Below, in pieces: positions 36,101 to 51,100 of a stretch of DNA of 64,000 nt. Under the pieces are notes generated by a model. That model searched no databases. It was not told the origin of the DNA and saw nothing but the letters and a program-made list of their open reading frames with translations. The stretch lies in the NCBI RefSeq assembly GCF_037975245.1, contig NC_092564.1:26764984-26828983 (forward strand). Direction: 5' to 3'. The DNA is from Apostichopus japonicus. Lineage: Eukaryota; Echinodermata; Holothuroidea; Aspidochirotida; Stichopodidae. The translations under genes were made by a program, and so were the position numbers. Within the stretch, counting starts at the first letter, position 1, and each line of letters opens with the position of its first letter.

Positions 36101-39100
36101 CCATTAAACCTAGTAATGTGGAGGTTGTTAAAGTGAGCGTGCTCACGTTTAATACTTGAACCTCAAACTCCAACATGAGAATTTATCGATACAATAAGTA
36201 ATTGTAGATTCAATAAAGGAATTTAATGCTACTTTCTGAATGTTTTGAAAGTTTAAAACCCACAATGTGTTGGTGGACTTGTACTGTTTGTCAATGGTTT
36301 GTTTGCCAGCCATTCTGACAGATTTTAGTGGCCATTTTATGACCAGATATTTAGCATGAGGTGAAGGACTTGTTAGTATTTCTGGCATGTTTTTTCTGTT
36401 TTGATATTGAAGACTCCATGGTGTGAAATGTTTACAATACATGGAGGTTGGTGCACAAAGGAACTACAAACTGTACTTTAGATTGTCAGATCATTGTGGT
36501 CAGTTTAAACTGTTATTAGGCGATCTGATAGATTTTAGTGGCCAATCGGAGAGATCATAATTGCCAATTTGGCAAATGTTTGGCAGTTTATGAATAATTT
36601 GAGAGATTTGTGCTTGTCATGGCTTATTTTATTTTTAAAGGTTGTTGTAGTTACTGGGTTTTTGATTAAATTTGTTTCTCTCTCTCTACTTGACCATATG
36701 GCATATTTTTTTGTTGTCATTTTTGATAGACTTTTTTTGTATCAAATGGAACGACACTCTTTATTTGAGGTTCTGCTTTCTGGCAGAACGTTTCAAGAAA
36801 ACCTAAGGCACTTAAATGTATTCGATCAGGATATATGTGAAACTTTTCAAAATAATTTTAAAAAATGTTGTGATTTTTTGGGTTCAATTTTGAATAGTGG
36901 TCTTTATCATCATCCTTCTCCTGTCAGATCTGATTGTCAGATCTCCTGGCAGATGAAATACAGTTTGGAAAATTTGCTGCAATTTTTAATATAATTTTCT
37001 TTATTGAGGGAGGAGGGACATGGAGGGGGGGGGGGCAGTTGAAGATTCTGGATCATTATTTGCTGTCATTTGAGTGGGACTGCATTTTTCTATCTGATGC
37101 AACTCAATTCCTTCTGACTGTTGATTTATAGTGTTGTTAACTTTTGACTTTTGCTTAAAATTGGGGTACATCGTCATTGTGGTAGGTACAGACAGTAGCT
37201 GATTATATTAATAGTACATTTGGCTTGACTGGCAAGTATGCTTGGGATGTTGTTGAGGACTTTTCTGTCTATTTGCTCAGTCTGTTGGGTGCTAGTGAAT
37301 CGTTAAGAGCAGATGTTCTTGGACTCTGAGAACCCTGTCTCCTCACATCTTCTGCACTTTTACTCTAGATACCATATTGTTACGTGACCGTTCTCATACT
37401 TAATGTGGAGAACAGATCACGTGGCATAAAACGGAGAACACAAGGATGGAAGTAAGTTTAAGCATTTAATAAGCTATTTACATGGCAGAACAAAGTATAA
37501 ATATGAACATAATACATAACTATAGATTCTTAATTCAATTAACGTCTTTCTGGACTTCGAGAGCCGGGGGGAGAGTTTCTGCTTATTTCTTGAGTTACCT
37601 TAGTGCTAGGCGGATAGTGTCCAGGTTTGGTTTAGAAGTAGTTCGGCTGGATGTAGATAAAGTTCAGGTAGAGCGACGAGAATCCATTAGAGTGTAGCAG
37701 GTACGAGTTCCGACAAAAGTATAGAGTTAAATATTCACTGTGTTTAATATGGGCACAGTAATCAAGCCAAGGAACCATCAGAGGTGCGACAACCTCTGAA
37801 CGGAACGAACGGAGAAAATGGAGAGGGCACTCAATCGGGCGTCTGCGGCTTTTATACCCGGAGTGTAAAGGAATGTTCCAGTAAGTTATGAATATTCATG
37901 AAGTCCGCAGAAACACTTTGTTGGCGAGTTCCAGTTATGTAGAATGCGTGAGCGCATCTGGGATCGTAACAATCGGAAGACTCGGAGACTTGAATGGTAA
38001 CTTATATTACGTAATAGGGTAGGTGAATAAGTGGGTTACATAACAATATCTAGAGTGATTTGGGTAATCTAAAATTGGTTAAAGTTATCAGCCTACGCGA
38101 TACAGAAGGGCGGAGAGAAAAATTTTCTTTTTGTTTGTCTGTTGGAAATAATGCTAGGTACTGTATGTACTTTCTTTACTCTTCTGTGAAATGTTAAAAG
38201 TTCAAGTTTTTCAGGCCTTACAGTACATATGTTTTGCACACCAGTATGTTAATTAACTTCAGTTATTCATGATGAGGGTTCTTAACATATGTTTGCCATA
38301 TTAATCACACTGGTGTTGACATACTTGATATCATGGTTAAGCCCATGATGCATTGCCAAATATATATAAATATGTATATATATATATTTATATACATATA
38401 CATATATATACACATCTTAAGTATAAAAATGTTTCATACTTTTATCTCTTGACATTGTAATCCTAGGTTATAGATTGTGATCCACATATTTTTCCAAAAA
38501 ATGTCACGTGATTAACTCGGTGAAATATTGCTACTTTTCAAACATATAGGAAAGCATATGTTATAATTTAGAGCTGTTGAAGGGGGGAACAAAATTTCTA
38601 CTTTACTCTCCAGGGGTATTAAACTAAGATTGTCATGGTTTCCAGTAAAACCTTAATCTGCAGCTAGTACATCTAGCCTAGCTTTTTGTTGCTTCCATCC
38701 TGTACACAGTATCTGAAAGGGAGCTACTACTCTCCTGGTCTCAAAGCTCCATTTCTTTGTGAGGCTATTGATATGGGAAAAAAAACTTTGAAAAGCGATA
38801 GAATCAAAGAATTTCTGAAGAATCCTTTTTGTTGATACCTTTTCACCTTCTGTAATCAGGTTGGTTGTTATTTGGGCATGCAGAGCCTCTTCTCCATGTC
38901 AACAATTGAGAAATGTGTGAAGGGAAGAAAAAGTCACCATGACAACACACATACCCCCCCCCCCCTTTTTGATTGGTCAATATTCAATTAGGGATGGTAT
39001 AGTTGGCATGTTAAGTAAATCATTGTTATTATCAAACTGAGGGCTTACCTCTTTTAGATGTTATCTAAACATTATCTATATTAGACTGCTGAAGATGTGA

Positions 39101-42100
39101 GTGATTTCACCATAGCCATCAAACATGTCTGACAACTAATTAATTTGATTTGACTGGCAGGATTGCCAATAACAATGAAGATGATTGGGGCTTACACTCT
39201 AAGCAGTGTAGCGTGAACCCCTCTTCATATAAACTAACTGTGATGAGGGAGTCGGTAATACAGGATATTGCGTTCACATTTGATAGTGAGGACATCCTGA
39301 TTTGATGATCTATATTGTATTGCCAATCAATCAATCAATCGAAACGATTACGTTCAATCAATGTGGCATGTATGGACCCATTCCTGGTTGTCAAGTCTCT
39401 TTATATAATATGCAATGTAACATAGATCCATGAATGTCTGTACTCTATACCTAGCCTGAAGGATGGAAGGTAGAGGGGTGGGGGGGGGAGAAGATGGATG
39501 ATTGTAGAAAGTACCACCCTGGCACCCACTCATCCAGTGGATACATAAACCAAGCTTGGATGTAAGGAATGGTATAGAGCCATGAGCCAAACTTCACCAT
39601 TATTAACCATTATTGTTATTACTTGTAGAATGCAGTCCTTCAATCTATATTGTACCCAGCTATCTTGGCAGGTGAGAGCATTCCGGAATGTATCCCTGAA
39701 TTTACTCTTCACTTTGAAGCGTACTGTTTGAAGACAACAGCTGACCTCAAACTTCAGGCTATTCACTGGCTAAGTTGCAAATAGGTGGAGTTTGCTCTGT
39801 TTTACACCTTATGCAGCCTGGTTGCAGGATGCTGCAGCCCCCTCAGCATCCTGACTACTTTTGATGTAGCGCCTTAATTTTTGCCTCTTAATACTTAAAA
39901 GCTATATTGATTGGAATCTTTATTTTCCAACTAATTATCAATCCTTTGTTGAAACAATCTAGCCAGTCTCATAGTTTGATCAGACTGCAATCTTTTTCAA
40001 GTATTACATGCGGTAAGTTTGGTGAAACTGCTGGATTTCTCCACCAATCTTTAATAAACAGCTGCTGTGAGGCAAACCCTTCTTATCGTGTTTCATTTGA
40101 CCCATTGCATTGACAAGAGCTGTCATGTTTCTAGTCATTTCTACATTAAGCTTCCTCCCCCCCCCCCCTTCATTATCATATATCTATGAGTTTGTTTACT
40201 CGACGATGGCAGATTGGTGTCGTGAGTCAATATTTGCATATTCTTCAGCTCTTATTCAAATGTTTGCTCTTCTTTTTTCTCTTAACCATGCACAGTTTTG
40301 AGATAACATATTCATATATATATGATGTGGTCACAAAACCATAGACTTGTGGTAGTGTACCCTCTGCAGGAAAGAACAAAATGCCCCCCCCCCACCCCCT
40401 CCAAAAAAAACCCCACAAAACCAGAGCAAAGACCGGATGTTATTGCAATATTGCAAATGTGGAAAGTACTTAAGTATAATTAGAAAAGCGTAGAAAGACA
40501 CTACAGATTGCCTGTTTATGACTATATGATTATGATTATTATAAAATGCTAAGCACACAGAAAAATTATGCATTAGCATACAGTATATGCATTATATATT
40601 GCATTAGGTGGGCTCTAACTCTAGGGCAATACACAGGACATGACCTTATATTTCATCATGATCTAGGGTCACAGTGATCCACCTAGCTTTCACACAGATT
40701 GTTATTTGGATCTCAAACTCTGGATCTGATTCTCTCCCCCCCCCCCCTCCCGAAGGGAGAATGAAAAATCTTGGGCAGTGACATCCGTAGTGCAAGAGTT
40801 TTCATATCAGGAAGTTAATCTGGACTTGAACAGAGGATCGGTTCCAGATCAGTTCCCCTGCTCCAGACCTAGTGTGAAAGTTACACTCCCCCCCCCCCAT
40901 ATCACCCTGGTCTGTACTCTAAATGACTTTGTACAGTCTTTTTCGCTCCTACTTACCTCCTATTTACTTAAGTATTACAGGCCATTAGAAAAATGGCCTG
41001 TAATAACTATCTGGCAAAAGCTGTTGGCAGGCAAGTAGGAGAGGTATAGGAGGAAGGTATCGGAGTTCATGGCCTCCTAAACTGGGTACGTTTTTTTGGA
41101 TTACTGTACAAATATCTGTACTATTCTTGACTGACTCGTACAGTAACTCAGTGTTGTCTGTTCACAATTACGGTATTTTAACTACCCATGTTATGTCACC
41201 TGTTCAGCCATATTGTGACGAGACCTGATTCTGTCAGACACACACACACAGTCAGTGTTTTAATACAGACAGTGGTGGATTACTTACCAGTCAAATGTTT
41301 GAGATATACCCTGCTGTGTGGTGCTGACTGGTTAGACTGTTAAAAGATGTAAATTATATGCTGATGAAAGATACCAGATCTATGTGAAAGAAAAAATAAA
41401 CACACAGCTACTAGTGTTACAATACATATGTACATAAGTTATGTGGATAAATTTCCGTCATCGCCCAAAGTAACAGAGCCTTGGCTTGAACCTGGAAGTT
41501 GATTCGTTAGGATTGATTGTTAAGTTGTCAGAAATAAACAATTTAAGCCACAGAATGAGGTAGAAGAAATTATAAAACAAAGCAATTGAAAGAATAGAAG
41601 TGACCTAGAAAATGACAGTAATTTTCTACAACATTTATGACCCTTCTCATGTTCTCTCCCCCGCACGCCCCCAAAAATCTGTGAAGATTAATTCAATTGA
41701 AAACTGGTCTAAAAAGATTCCTTTGGAACCTTTAATCAAATTAACGTATTCCATCAAATATTTCTCTGAGTTCCTACTTTCTTTTTTTGATTTTAATTGT
41801 GATACATGTTTCCTGAATGGTCTGTCAATTATGCCTTGTTACACAAAACTATTGAAGATTTATGCAGAGATAGCATCTAGGTTATGTCTGTTGTAAACAT
41901 TTCCCGTGATTCAAAACTTTGTGAAAAAGAAAAGTAAAAAAAGAAGTTGACCCATTTGTCTTGCTGTGAGAGTCAGTGTGCATTCTCTCAGCTAATTTTA
42001 ATATATTGCTATACGGATGTGTATATATACAGGACTGTATTATGGATACATGTATTAGATTCTGGATTTTTTATTTATTTTTTTCACTGGAAAGCAATCC

Positions 42101-45100
42101 TTCCTACTTGCATCTTGTCAGCAAAGTGCTCGATGTAATTCTCATTCTTTTCTTGTTGTGTTATGCTGTCCAAGTCACAAATTCCAAGGTCAGGTTGCTT
42201 GGTGTTTTACCAGGGAGCTTTTTACCATTAAGGCCCTCCTCTGTTGTACCCCTTGACAGCAAACAATAAAAAGCTAGGTCTTTTAACACAAGAGACTACA
42301 GCTTCTTCTAAAGTCTGGCGTGAGTCCCATTTGTATTACAGTGTAAATGACTAATTGAACTCCACGGTTTTTGAAGTCTCAGTTTAGCGACGCCTGACAT
42401 ATCCACGACGAATCCAAACCATTTGAAAGATGTTTCAGAGAGTAAATGGTCTTGTCGGAATCCCAACAATGCATTTGTGAAATCAGAGTTCTGTATGTAG
42501 CTTTCTTGGCTGGTATCACCATCCATCCCCATTTGAAGTTGCACAGTTTTTTTTATCTCATATATACTGCACCTGGTTGACGGTTTATAGGTACAGCTGT
42601 CAGTATCAATTCAGTACTGGCAATAGGTGGCACAGTCTTAAAAACATATTACCCTCGTGTATTTATAAATGATAAAGCTTTGAGCTCACCAGCTACAATT
42701 GAAGGATTAGTTATAAATATCCCAATTCGGACAAAAAGGAAAGAAAAGCTAAGAAACTCTTGCTTTATTTTTTCGAATGTTTACAAAGTTTAAAAGTCAA
42801 TATCAGGGAACTGGCATTTTGTCCAAATCTATAGTCAGATTAGAAAGTACTGATTGAAAAAGGGGGAAAAAATAAGTAAATTCAGTAATTAGAGGCTCAA
42901 TAAATGTATGCTTTAGACTGGCTCAAGTCATCATTATTCATGAGTATGATGGAACAGTTTGAAGCATGATTTTACCAAATCAGAATCATATTTTGTAACT
43001 GTTTGAGGGAGGGTGGGGGGGTGGGTTGGGGGGTATTATTCATTAAGAAAATCTCTGACCCTTATAAGGCTACAATGATGGTTTGCTTTGCTTGGTTTCG
43101 ATTATGCATGACAAGCCAAGCATATGAGCTAATTAGGGGTGCACATAGCAATATGATATTCTGTCTAAGCAAAGTTTCATAAGAAAACATGCCATTAACC
43201 CTTAGCATTTATCAGATCATAAACGATTCAGGCACAAAGTATGCATATGTTAAATGGCCGGGAAGCAAGTTTCTGTGTCACAATATTTAAGCGATACCCT
43301 TTCAGCAGGGAGCTGTTTTTCCATAACAACTCCCTGCTTTCAGCTACTTATTGTAAGATTTAAAGAATCCCAAACTGCACTGAAGGAAACTTAGAAGAAA
43401 TGTCAAAAAGTCAAAGAATTATAATATTAATCGTTACAATTGTCAACTTTCTTGCAAAATATTTGAAATTCAGTTACTGTTCTTTTATAGCCTACAGTTG
43501 GTTGTTAAGGGAAGTCAAAGACTTAATCGAATACAGAAATCGATAAAAATTGGAAACAGAAATCTAATTGGATGCTATAAATGATTCCCTGCAGCCAGTG
43601 TGTGAATTATGCAGTACTAGTGTAGTCACGAAGCGTTACCTATGCACTGCATTGAAAGATATGCATAATTTAAACTCTTAGCAGATAGACCTTTCCACTC
43701 ACCCTAATCTTCATCAACTTGTGAATATTTTATTCACTCATCGTAGAATTATTAAATTTATCGTCGGGCGGCTCTGTGGTCTTATGAGCAGTAAAGGCGA
43801 TCTTGACTCAAAAACAGTCCACTCTGATCTTTAAAATCTATAACGACGTTCGGCAGAATGCAGGCAGTGTTTCAAGTGTTGCTTCTGTCGGTGTGTCTTC
43901 TACTGGAAAATTATGATTTGGTTATGTATGAAGCCTAAAATATGTATTGAGAAATCTGGGGACTTACTGATTGGGTTAAGAATAAATTTTGCAGTTTTGT
44001 ATAATAATTCAACAAAGATTCTGTAGATACATATCTTGAAAATATTTGTAAGCATGTAACAGCATAAGGGCTACTCTGTCATGGAAATGAATTTAACTGC
44101 ACGACGGGTAGGCCCGGTACTCTCATATTTTGCAGCGTTATATTTGTTATTTAAAAAAAAATGTTCTTAACATATAATTACGGTTTTAAGGGATGAGAGT
44201 TGCAGGGGAGGGGGGTTGGGGTTTTTGAATAATTTTTACTCTTAGTCTATAAACTAGATGCTAGAACACACTGTACATGCTTTGATAGAGGCATAGTGAC
44301 GTTCTAAATTTTGTGGAGTAATTTTTGGCAACAAAAAGTACTCTGGACAATACCATGTTGTCATTTTGAGGTCAAATTTCTTAGTTTATATTTTGAATAT
44401 TCCACACAAAAAATGGAGCTGTCAGATTCCTTAGGAAGATGCTGGACGTATTCTTAATATCATGTGATACACCCTTCCCTTTCATGGCTAGCATGTATCT
44501 CTCTTGAATCAAATGTATGTTCCTTGGCTGTAAAGTAAAACATTCTCCACAGCCCCCCCCCCATTTTCCTGTCTCCCTACCTCCCTTATAATTGAGACCA
44601 ACCCACTGTTTAAAGGTTTTAATTTCCAAACGATGATTGTCTGACGTTATGGAAAGTTCTGACTTTACCTGTCACTTCCACATTGTTTTGCTGTACCCAG
44701 GTAGTTATATTAGTGGATGCTTGGAGCAGCACAATATCCCTGTAAAATAATAGAGGGTCTCCCTCTAAAACAATAGATCCTGGTACAATAACTACAGATT
44801 ATCAACTTTAAGGTTAAGCTTGATAGAATGGCAGTTCTGGCCTAATGCTAAAAAAAAAAAAGCATTGCTTGAACATGCCAAAAATGTATTAGAAATTCCA
44901 TGAATTCTACACACAGTACAAAATCTATTGAAAGATGTTTTCATTACTGTTTTGTCAACCCGAAGGGTACCCCTTGCACGTCAGTTATTGACAAAGCGGC
45001 CATCTATACGGAACTAATGCCTGGTCGTACCCCTAGAAGTAATAGACAAAGGGAAACAAAAGAAAAACCAGAAGAAGACATAAAAGGAAGAAGAGAGATC

Positions 45101-48100
45101 AAGTATCTTTATACGAAAAGAGAGAAATTAACTTAGGCTTCGATTGGTTGGTCGTTCCCCTGGGGTATAAACCTAGCAGTTGCTAATCAACCTTGTTTCT
45201 CTACCAATTTTGAAACAGCCTTTCAACATTCATTAACCTACTTACAGCTTATATAAAATGTTTTGGAAGATCCTATCGCCATGGTAATGGAAATAATTTC
45301 ATGATGAGCGGCAACATTTCAAGTTTTAAGGGGGCCTCTCGAACGTTGTCATTCTGTTTCGTATCACCGTGGAGCTTTCGTCCCATGATAATGGAGTGTA
45401 TATGTGGGTCACTCTTCATGTATAGTGTATGAACATATAATGAAGCTGGCTAGTATTCTTCATAGCTTTCAATCAGTTTGGGGGTCTTAATGGTAGGCTA
45501 CGTGAAGAACCTCAATGCGTAATAGGCGTGTATTAGAAAACAATGTAGCCTACACAGGGAACAATTTTGGCTTGACTCAGTACAGTCATGGATTCAACTG
45601 CTGCCACAGCCATCAATGACTCAAGGACAATTGTTGAATGTAACCTTCGAACAGCTCGCTCTGCTAGGCAACTTTATTCTGGCACAGACGTTACGTAATG
45701 GTGGGTGGCGTAGTGATTGCATGAAGTATATACAGTATGTGACCAGCACACACACACGCACCCGTACAGAACTGAATGGAAAGGTCAATACACCTGTCTG
45801 CTCATGCGTTGTTTTGCTAAATTATTATTTTGCTGGGAACACTGCTGGATCTCTGCGAATTGGCCAAAATTTTGACAAAAAAAGTACATCATGATGATTG
45901 CGTGATTATTACTACAATTTTTTTAGGCCATCCAGATGTGCTGCATAATGATGCTTTATAGATGCTGGTTGCTTTTTTGCAACAAGCATTCTCCTCTCCC
46001 CACTTGAGTTCAAAATATGCTCATAGATTGTCCTAACTTACACAGCAGAGAAACAGATGTTTGATCACTCAAAGGAAGCCTGTCTCTGAGCATATTATAG
46101 GTCCCGATCAAAGCTTTTATGGCAGTTTTATTAGCCTAACCTACTTTTCCATCTAGAACTCGGGCAATAGTCTCATGTTATAGGCTGATTTCAGATTAAT
46201 TGCTTCCTTTGTTTGGCGAGAAGAATTGCAACCTACCGTAGTGTTTGTATGTACGCATTACACTAATTACTTGAGAGAATCTGATGAAATGTGGAATAAA
46301 TACGGTTAGATACATATATTTACGTCACTTCCTGCATATTCATACAATGATAGGCTGCTTTAAACTCTTCTGTATTCAATACGTTGACATTCAGCGGAGA
46401 AATTTTCACATTGAAGCTCTTGCCACTCATCATTCCTCATAGTATTGGCTATACTTGGTGCACACTGTTTACAAACAGCTAATGAATATATGGTATATAT
46501 ATATATATATATATTCATTAGTGGCTATACTCTCTGCACACTGTTTACAAAGAGTTAAGGTTTATATATATATTCATCCCTCAGTAGTGCCTATGTTTAC
46601 AAATGGCTAATGTATGGTATATATATATATATATTCGTCCCCCGGAATTGGTTTATCCCGTGCACACTGTTTACAAAGAGCAAATGTATAAACTGTATGG
46701 TATATTCAACTCTCACAACACAAAACCTTTCTAAAAACCACCCCATCGAGCATAGTAATCATACTTCTGTCAGTCATGTTACCATTCTGACGGTCCTAAT
46801 TATTCATGCATTGCAATCATGGTTAATCGTTCTCCCTTCTTGGTTTCTTCCTTTTTTCTCCCTCCAGTAACAATGCGCGGTTCACCGTCTGCCTCCAGGA
46901 TTCGCAGTTTACCTGGAGCGGAACCAGAGATGAATCACTTGTCAGATGTCTTCATCTTCCAGCAGGAGCTGGAGAAAGAGAGGTAGGGTATTACAATCTG
47001 CTCGTAAACCTAAGGTTTCCTCCTTCGTGGTATATTTATGTTTTCTATATGTGCATATTATGATGCACGGTAATTCCTTTTACCCTGCGCTAGTCGTTTG
47101 AACATTCTTTGGGCTGCAGAATAAACGTGACTGACTATAAGCGATTAGCATGCAGTCAGTGTTAAGATTCCTGTAATGTCCTTGCTACTAGGGATTGTTT
47201 TAGAGTGGTATATAGGACTTGCTAGATATAGACTAAAACATTCTGCCATGGGCTGTATAATATCACAGAGTATTTTGAAAGTGGGTGGCTTTATTTCAGT
47301 CCTTGTTTTGTCTTGTTTTTCCCCTTCCGTTGATGTTTTTACCCTCTTCTTTTCCTCAACCCAAAGCAAGACAGATACCCAAGCGAATCATTACAGTAAT
47401 ATCGGTAATAAATGTAATGAAGCATTCATGTAAGCCACACCTCACGTTCGGTGCTTTGAAAATGTTTTTTTGGCATTGTGCCAAAAGGTGAATATATGCT
47501 GATGAACTTGGAAAATGGAAATTATCTACTCTTGAAACAGTGTAAGCCCATCTTAGGTTTCTCTTGACAAATGTTTTACTATGAAAATGTCTTTATTGCT
47601 TCACTTGCTAAAATTTTGATTTACAAAAAATTACAAGGTGCAGAGAACAGTTGCTGGCCAACAACTGCACAGAATAGATGTAATTTACCAGTTTATATGG
47701 ACTATTTGGTCAGTCTTCCACTATTGAAGGGGTGGGGAGGGGGGCGAGATGAAGGTTGGGGATCTAAATGGATGAAAGGAGAACAGGTTTGTTATTGAAC
47801 ACTGTAGTACGTAAAAAACCATTGTGTATTCAACATTGCATTGTGTCATGTGTCCTGCAAAACAGTTTGATCCGAGGGTGTTTGTATTGCTATTGTGAAT
47901 ACTATATGGCTTTTACTTTGCATTTTAATCAGTGTAGAACGCAAACAGCTAACATTTACATAACTCTTACAGTGAGATCTATGTCCATAGGGATGCTCGG
48001 ATACATTTAATTGCACAAAATATCTCTTTTGGCCTTGTATTTGTCCAAAGGGGTCTGTGGCAATGCAAAAGCACCGTTAGATATTACACTAATAGCAAAC

Positions 48101-51100
48101 CTAGATTTGATGTACATCCACCAGTTTGTTAAAAACTGTTACTGCAATTATTGACACAGCCAAGTATTTTTATTTTCTTTCTAGAATGTGATTTCAAGAA
48201 CAAATTCTCAACCTCTGCCAACTGATTACGTTGAACAGACTTCTCAGATTAGTTAAAGTGACATCAATGTCATCTAAATCTCTGCATACATTTATGGAAA
48301 ATATATGGATAACATACGGATAACATTTATCCAGTTTTATACAGAATTTTTCAGATAAAACTGCATACCGAACAGATACTTTTTCGTTCCTAAAAAAGAT
48401 GATTGCAATTTTAAAACTGCAAATTTGGGTTGAATTATTCATATTCTGTGGCTACCATTGAGGAACTCCAAAAGATGGTCTGCTTTTTTCAATCCTCCAG
48501 AATTGTACCCTTAACCACGGGACCTGGGACCATGGGTACAGTATTAGCCATAAAGCCGTCAAAGGCCTTGGTAATCAGAGCAACCGTGTACTAGGTGATA
48601 TCCAAAACATTAACAGGGATAAAGAAAAAGTACTATAAAAAAAATTGTTCCACAGAAACGACACTCTGTGGATGAAAATGAGTCAGATTTTTAGATTAAT
48701 TTAAACTGCCTAGCATCTCTGCTAATGATGACCATGTTGAATTCCTGAAAGGCTGATGTACAGACTAGTATCATTGAATTAGGCCAGACATTCGTAGTAA
48801 CTTTACCTGATGTGGTGACTGTATACCCGCAGATGAATACAACACTGGCCTTCTCATTAAATGCCAAGGTAATAAATTACCTACAGGGTACTGTAGCTGG
48901 TATGTTTACTGGTTTATATTGAGCGACAGACTACAGTTTGCAGTGTGAAATAATGCACAGATCTATAAGCATTTCTCAATTTAGGGTAACAATTGCCTTG
49001 AATATCAAGTTGTCATGGTATGATAATATGATTACCTTTATAAACGGGTATAAAATCTAAATTATTCCAAATTATTTGCAATCGTTATTGTAAGCAGCCT
49101 GTCATGATTACTGGCTTCGTGTGTACAAGGTTTTATGATTTACTTGTAACATACCAGCGACAGTCGTACAACAATATAGTTATCTGCACATCAATCACGC
49201 ACACCTGGAGGACAAATGTTGTGCCGTCCAAAATTATTTGTAACTTCGATGAATAGATTTCAGCAATGCTGTAAGCCTACTGAGCTAATTACCTTTGCTT
49301 GTTTTATTCATATGACAATGGTTCTGCCACTAAATGATATACATATTTTTTTAATTTCTATAATTCTGAGTTAAATTAATACAAGTAATATGAACAGTGG
49401 AAAACCAACTGGGAAATTAAAAACAACAGAATAGACCCTAAGTGTCTATTGTGTGAAACATATATCCTATGCAGCCATGCTGCAAGATGCTGCAGCCCCT
49501 TCAGGTTCCTACTTTGACATGGTACCAGTCATATTTTTAGATAGGTCTGTATACTGTTTATCAAAATTTTTCTCTCGATTCAGACCTCTTAAGTAAAATG
49601 AACACGTACAAGTGTTGTTCTACAGTAGATATATAATAAACATAATTCTATTATCATGCTGAAGAACTGCAATGTCATTTGAAAAATTATAATCAAACTC
49701 TGCAGTCTTAGAAGTAGAAGGTCTTAGAAGTAGCTGGTACTTTTACATTCTTTTCAAACGAATCAATCAAAGTTTGATACCTGAGCGTGCATTAAACACT
49801 GTACGTTTTATGTACGTGTGTTATTTGCCATTAGTAGCTCCTGAAGGTAAAATGTCTGTACTGAAACTGTACTCTATATATACTCATCGTGCTTTGAATT
49901 AACAGCTCAATACTTTTGTTGATGTTGCTGACAGTACTGATGGATGTTGTAATTGTTCAGGAGTGGAACCGCCACCGCCTAAATGGAGTCAGAGTGGCAC
50001 CTCGTTATCTCTCTAGAACTTGTATAGTGGTAGAACTTTGATTGAAAATAAGTTATGTATTCATTTAAATTTGTAAACACACTTCCATCCAAATGTAAAC
50101 GTTCCCCGATGAGTCACAGACACACACACACACACATACATACACACTCGCAGTGGAGAAGTAACTTCAAAAGTGATTTACATATATGCCTGGGATTAAA
50201 TCCAGCGAATTAAAGAGCAAAGCAATAAAACCCTTGAGACGTTGTTGCATCCAAAACTTGAACAGCTCCTCTGGAAACAAAAATAGATTGCAAATGTGAT
50301 TTATTGGATATTTCAGGAACAAAATTACAATTTTTTTTAATGAAATGGGTTAAAATTGGTAGGAAATGTCACGATTTATATTTTTCTTGACTTTCAGTTT
50401 GTAGAGGAGTGACAGAGAGAGAGATTTGTCAAGTTTATAGCACAGTGCTGAACCTTTAACAGAGTACAATATTGTCCTGTATGTATTAGAGCTGCAACTA
50501 ATCAAAGATTTGCACATACACAATATTGTTCTGTATAAATTAGAGCTGAAGAATCAATGATTTGCACATACACAATATTGTTCTGTATAAATTAGAGATT
50601 TAGCATCAATGATTTCCATGTACACAATATGGCTGGTTTGCTAACACACAATCTGGCTGTAGGGCCTGGAAGTACAGTAGTGTGTATGTCGCTTGTGGTT
50701 ACATTCTAAATTATTGATCAATTGATCGATCAGTTTAACTTTAGATTGTCCCTCCCCTTTCACCCCCTTTGAACCTACCGTTGGGTATGTATAGTACTAG
50801 TGTAGCACCTTGTTCTCCCCCTTTCCTTGCTCTTTTTGTCGTACATTAATGTCAAGAAACTACAATAATTTACACAGTTTTTAGATTGCGAAGATGAGAA
50901 AGCTGTCTGTCACGTCCTAAACAAAGTGATGTTTTGAAAACAATGTATACCACCGTTTTGCAAAAACCAAGTGACAGCCATCTCCCTTCAGTTAGAATGA
51001 CATTAACTCTAATTGTGAATGTTGAAAATTAAAAATGGAAGGCCTACTCTCATTATTCCATATAATGACAGTTTCATATGTGAGTGACCTGTATGCCAAA

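Larger units (their letters stand above)
28348..46867 (+). other. APC: APC intron 2
   Basis: 18.5-kb intron, GTAGGT to CTCCCTCCAG. It contains a MITE copy at 30355-30460, AT dinucleotide tracts (33140-33180, 33493-33522, 38353-38412), a solo LTR-like element nested in a MITE copy (37333-38080), a dispersed repeat at 39801-39890, a possible 63-nt exon at 35698-35760, a perfect hairpin at 43305-43337 and an AT-rich tandem repeat at 46445-46700. The longest frames (a 162-codon minus-strand frame at 34160-34648 and a 141-codon plus-strand frame at 36569-36994) have no recognised motifs and are not called as genes. Confidence 0.7.

Noticed and set aside
36569-36994. 141-codon plus-strand frame
   Set aside because: Low-complexity hydrophobic and AT-rich composition, no motif, inside an intron; includes part of a short direct repeat (GATTTTAGTGGCCA at about 36320 and 36529).
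43305-43337. Hairpin as a microRNA precursor
   Set aside because: Arms are only 13 bp and do not extend; precursors need about 22 bp or more.
43740-43870. GGCTCTGTGGTCTTATGAGC as a tRNA or tRNA-derived SINE
   Set aside because: No cloverleaf pairing or GGTTCRANNCC B box could be found downstream.
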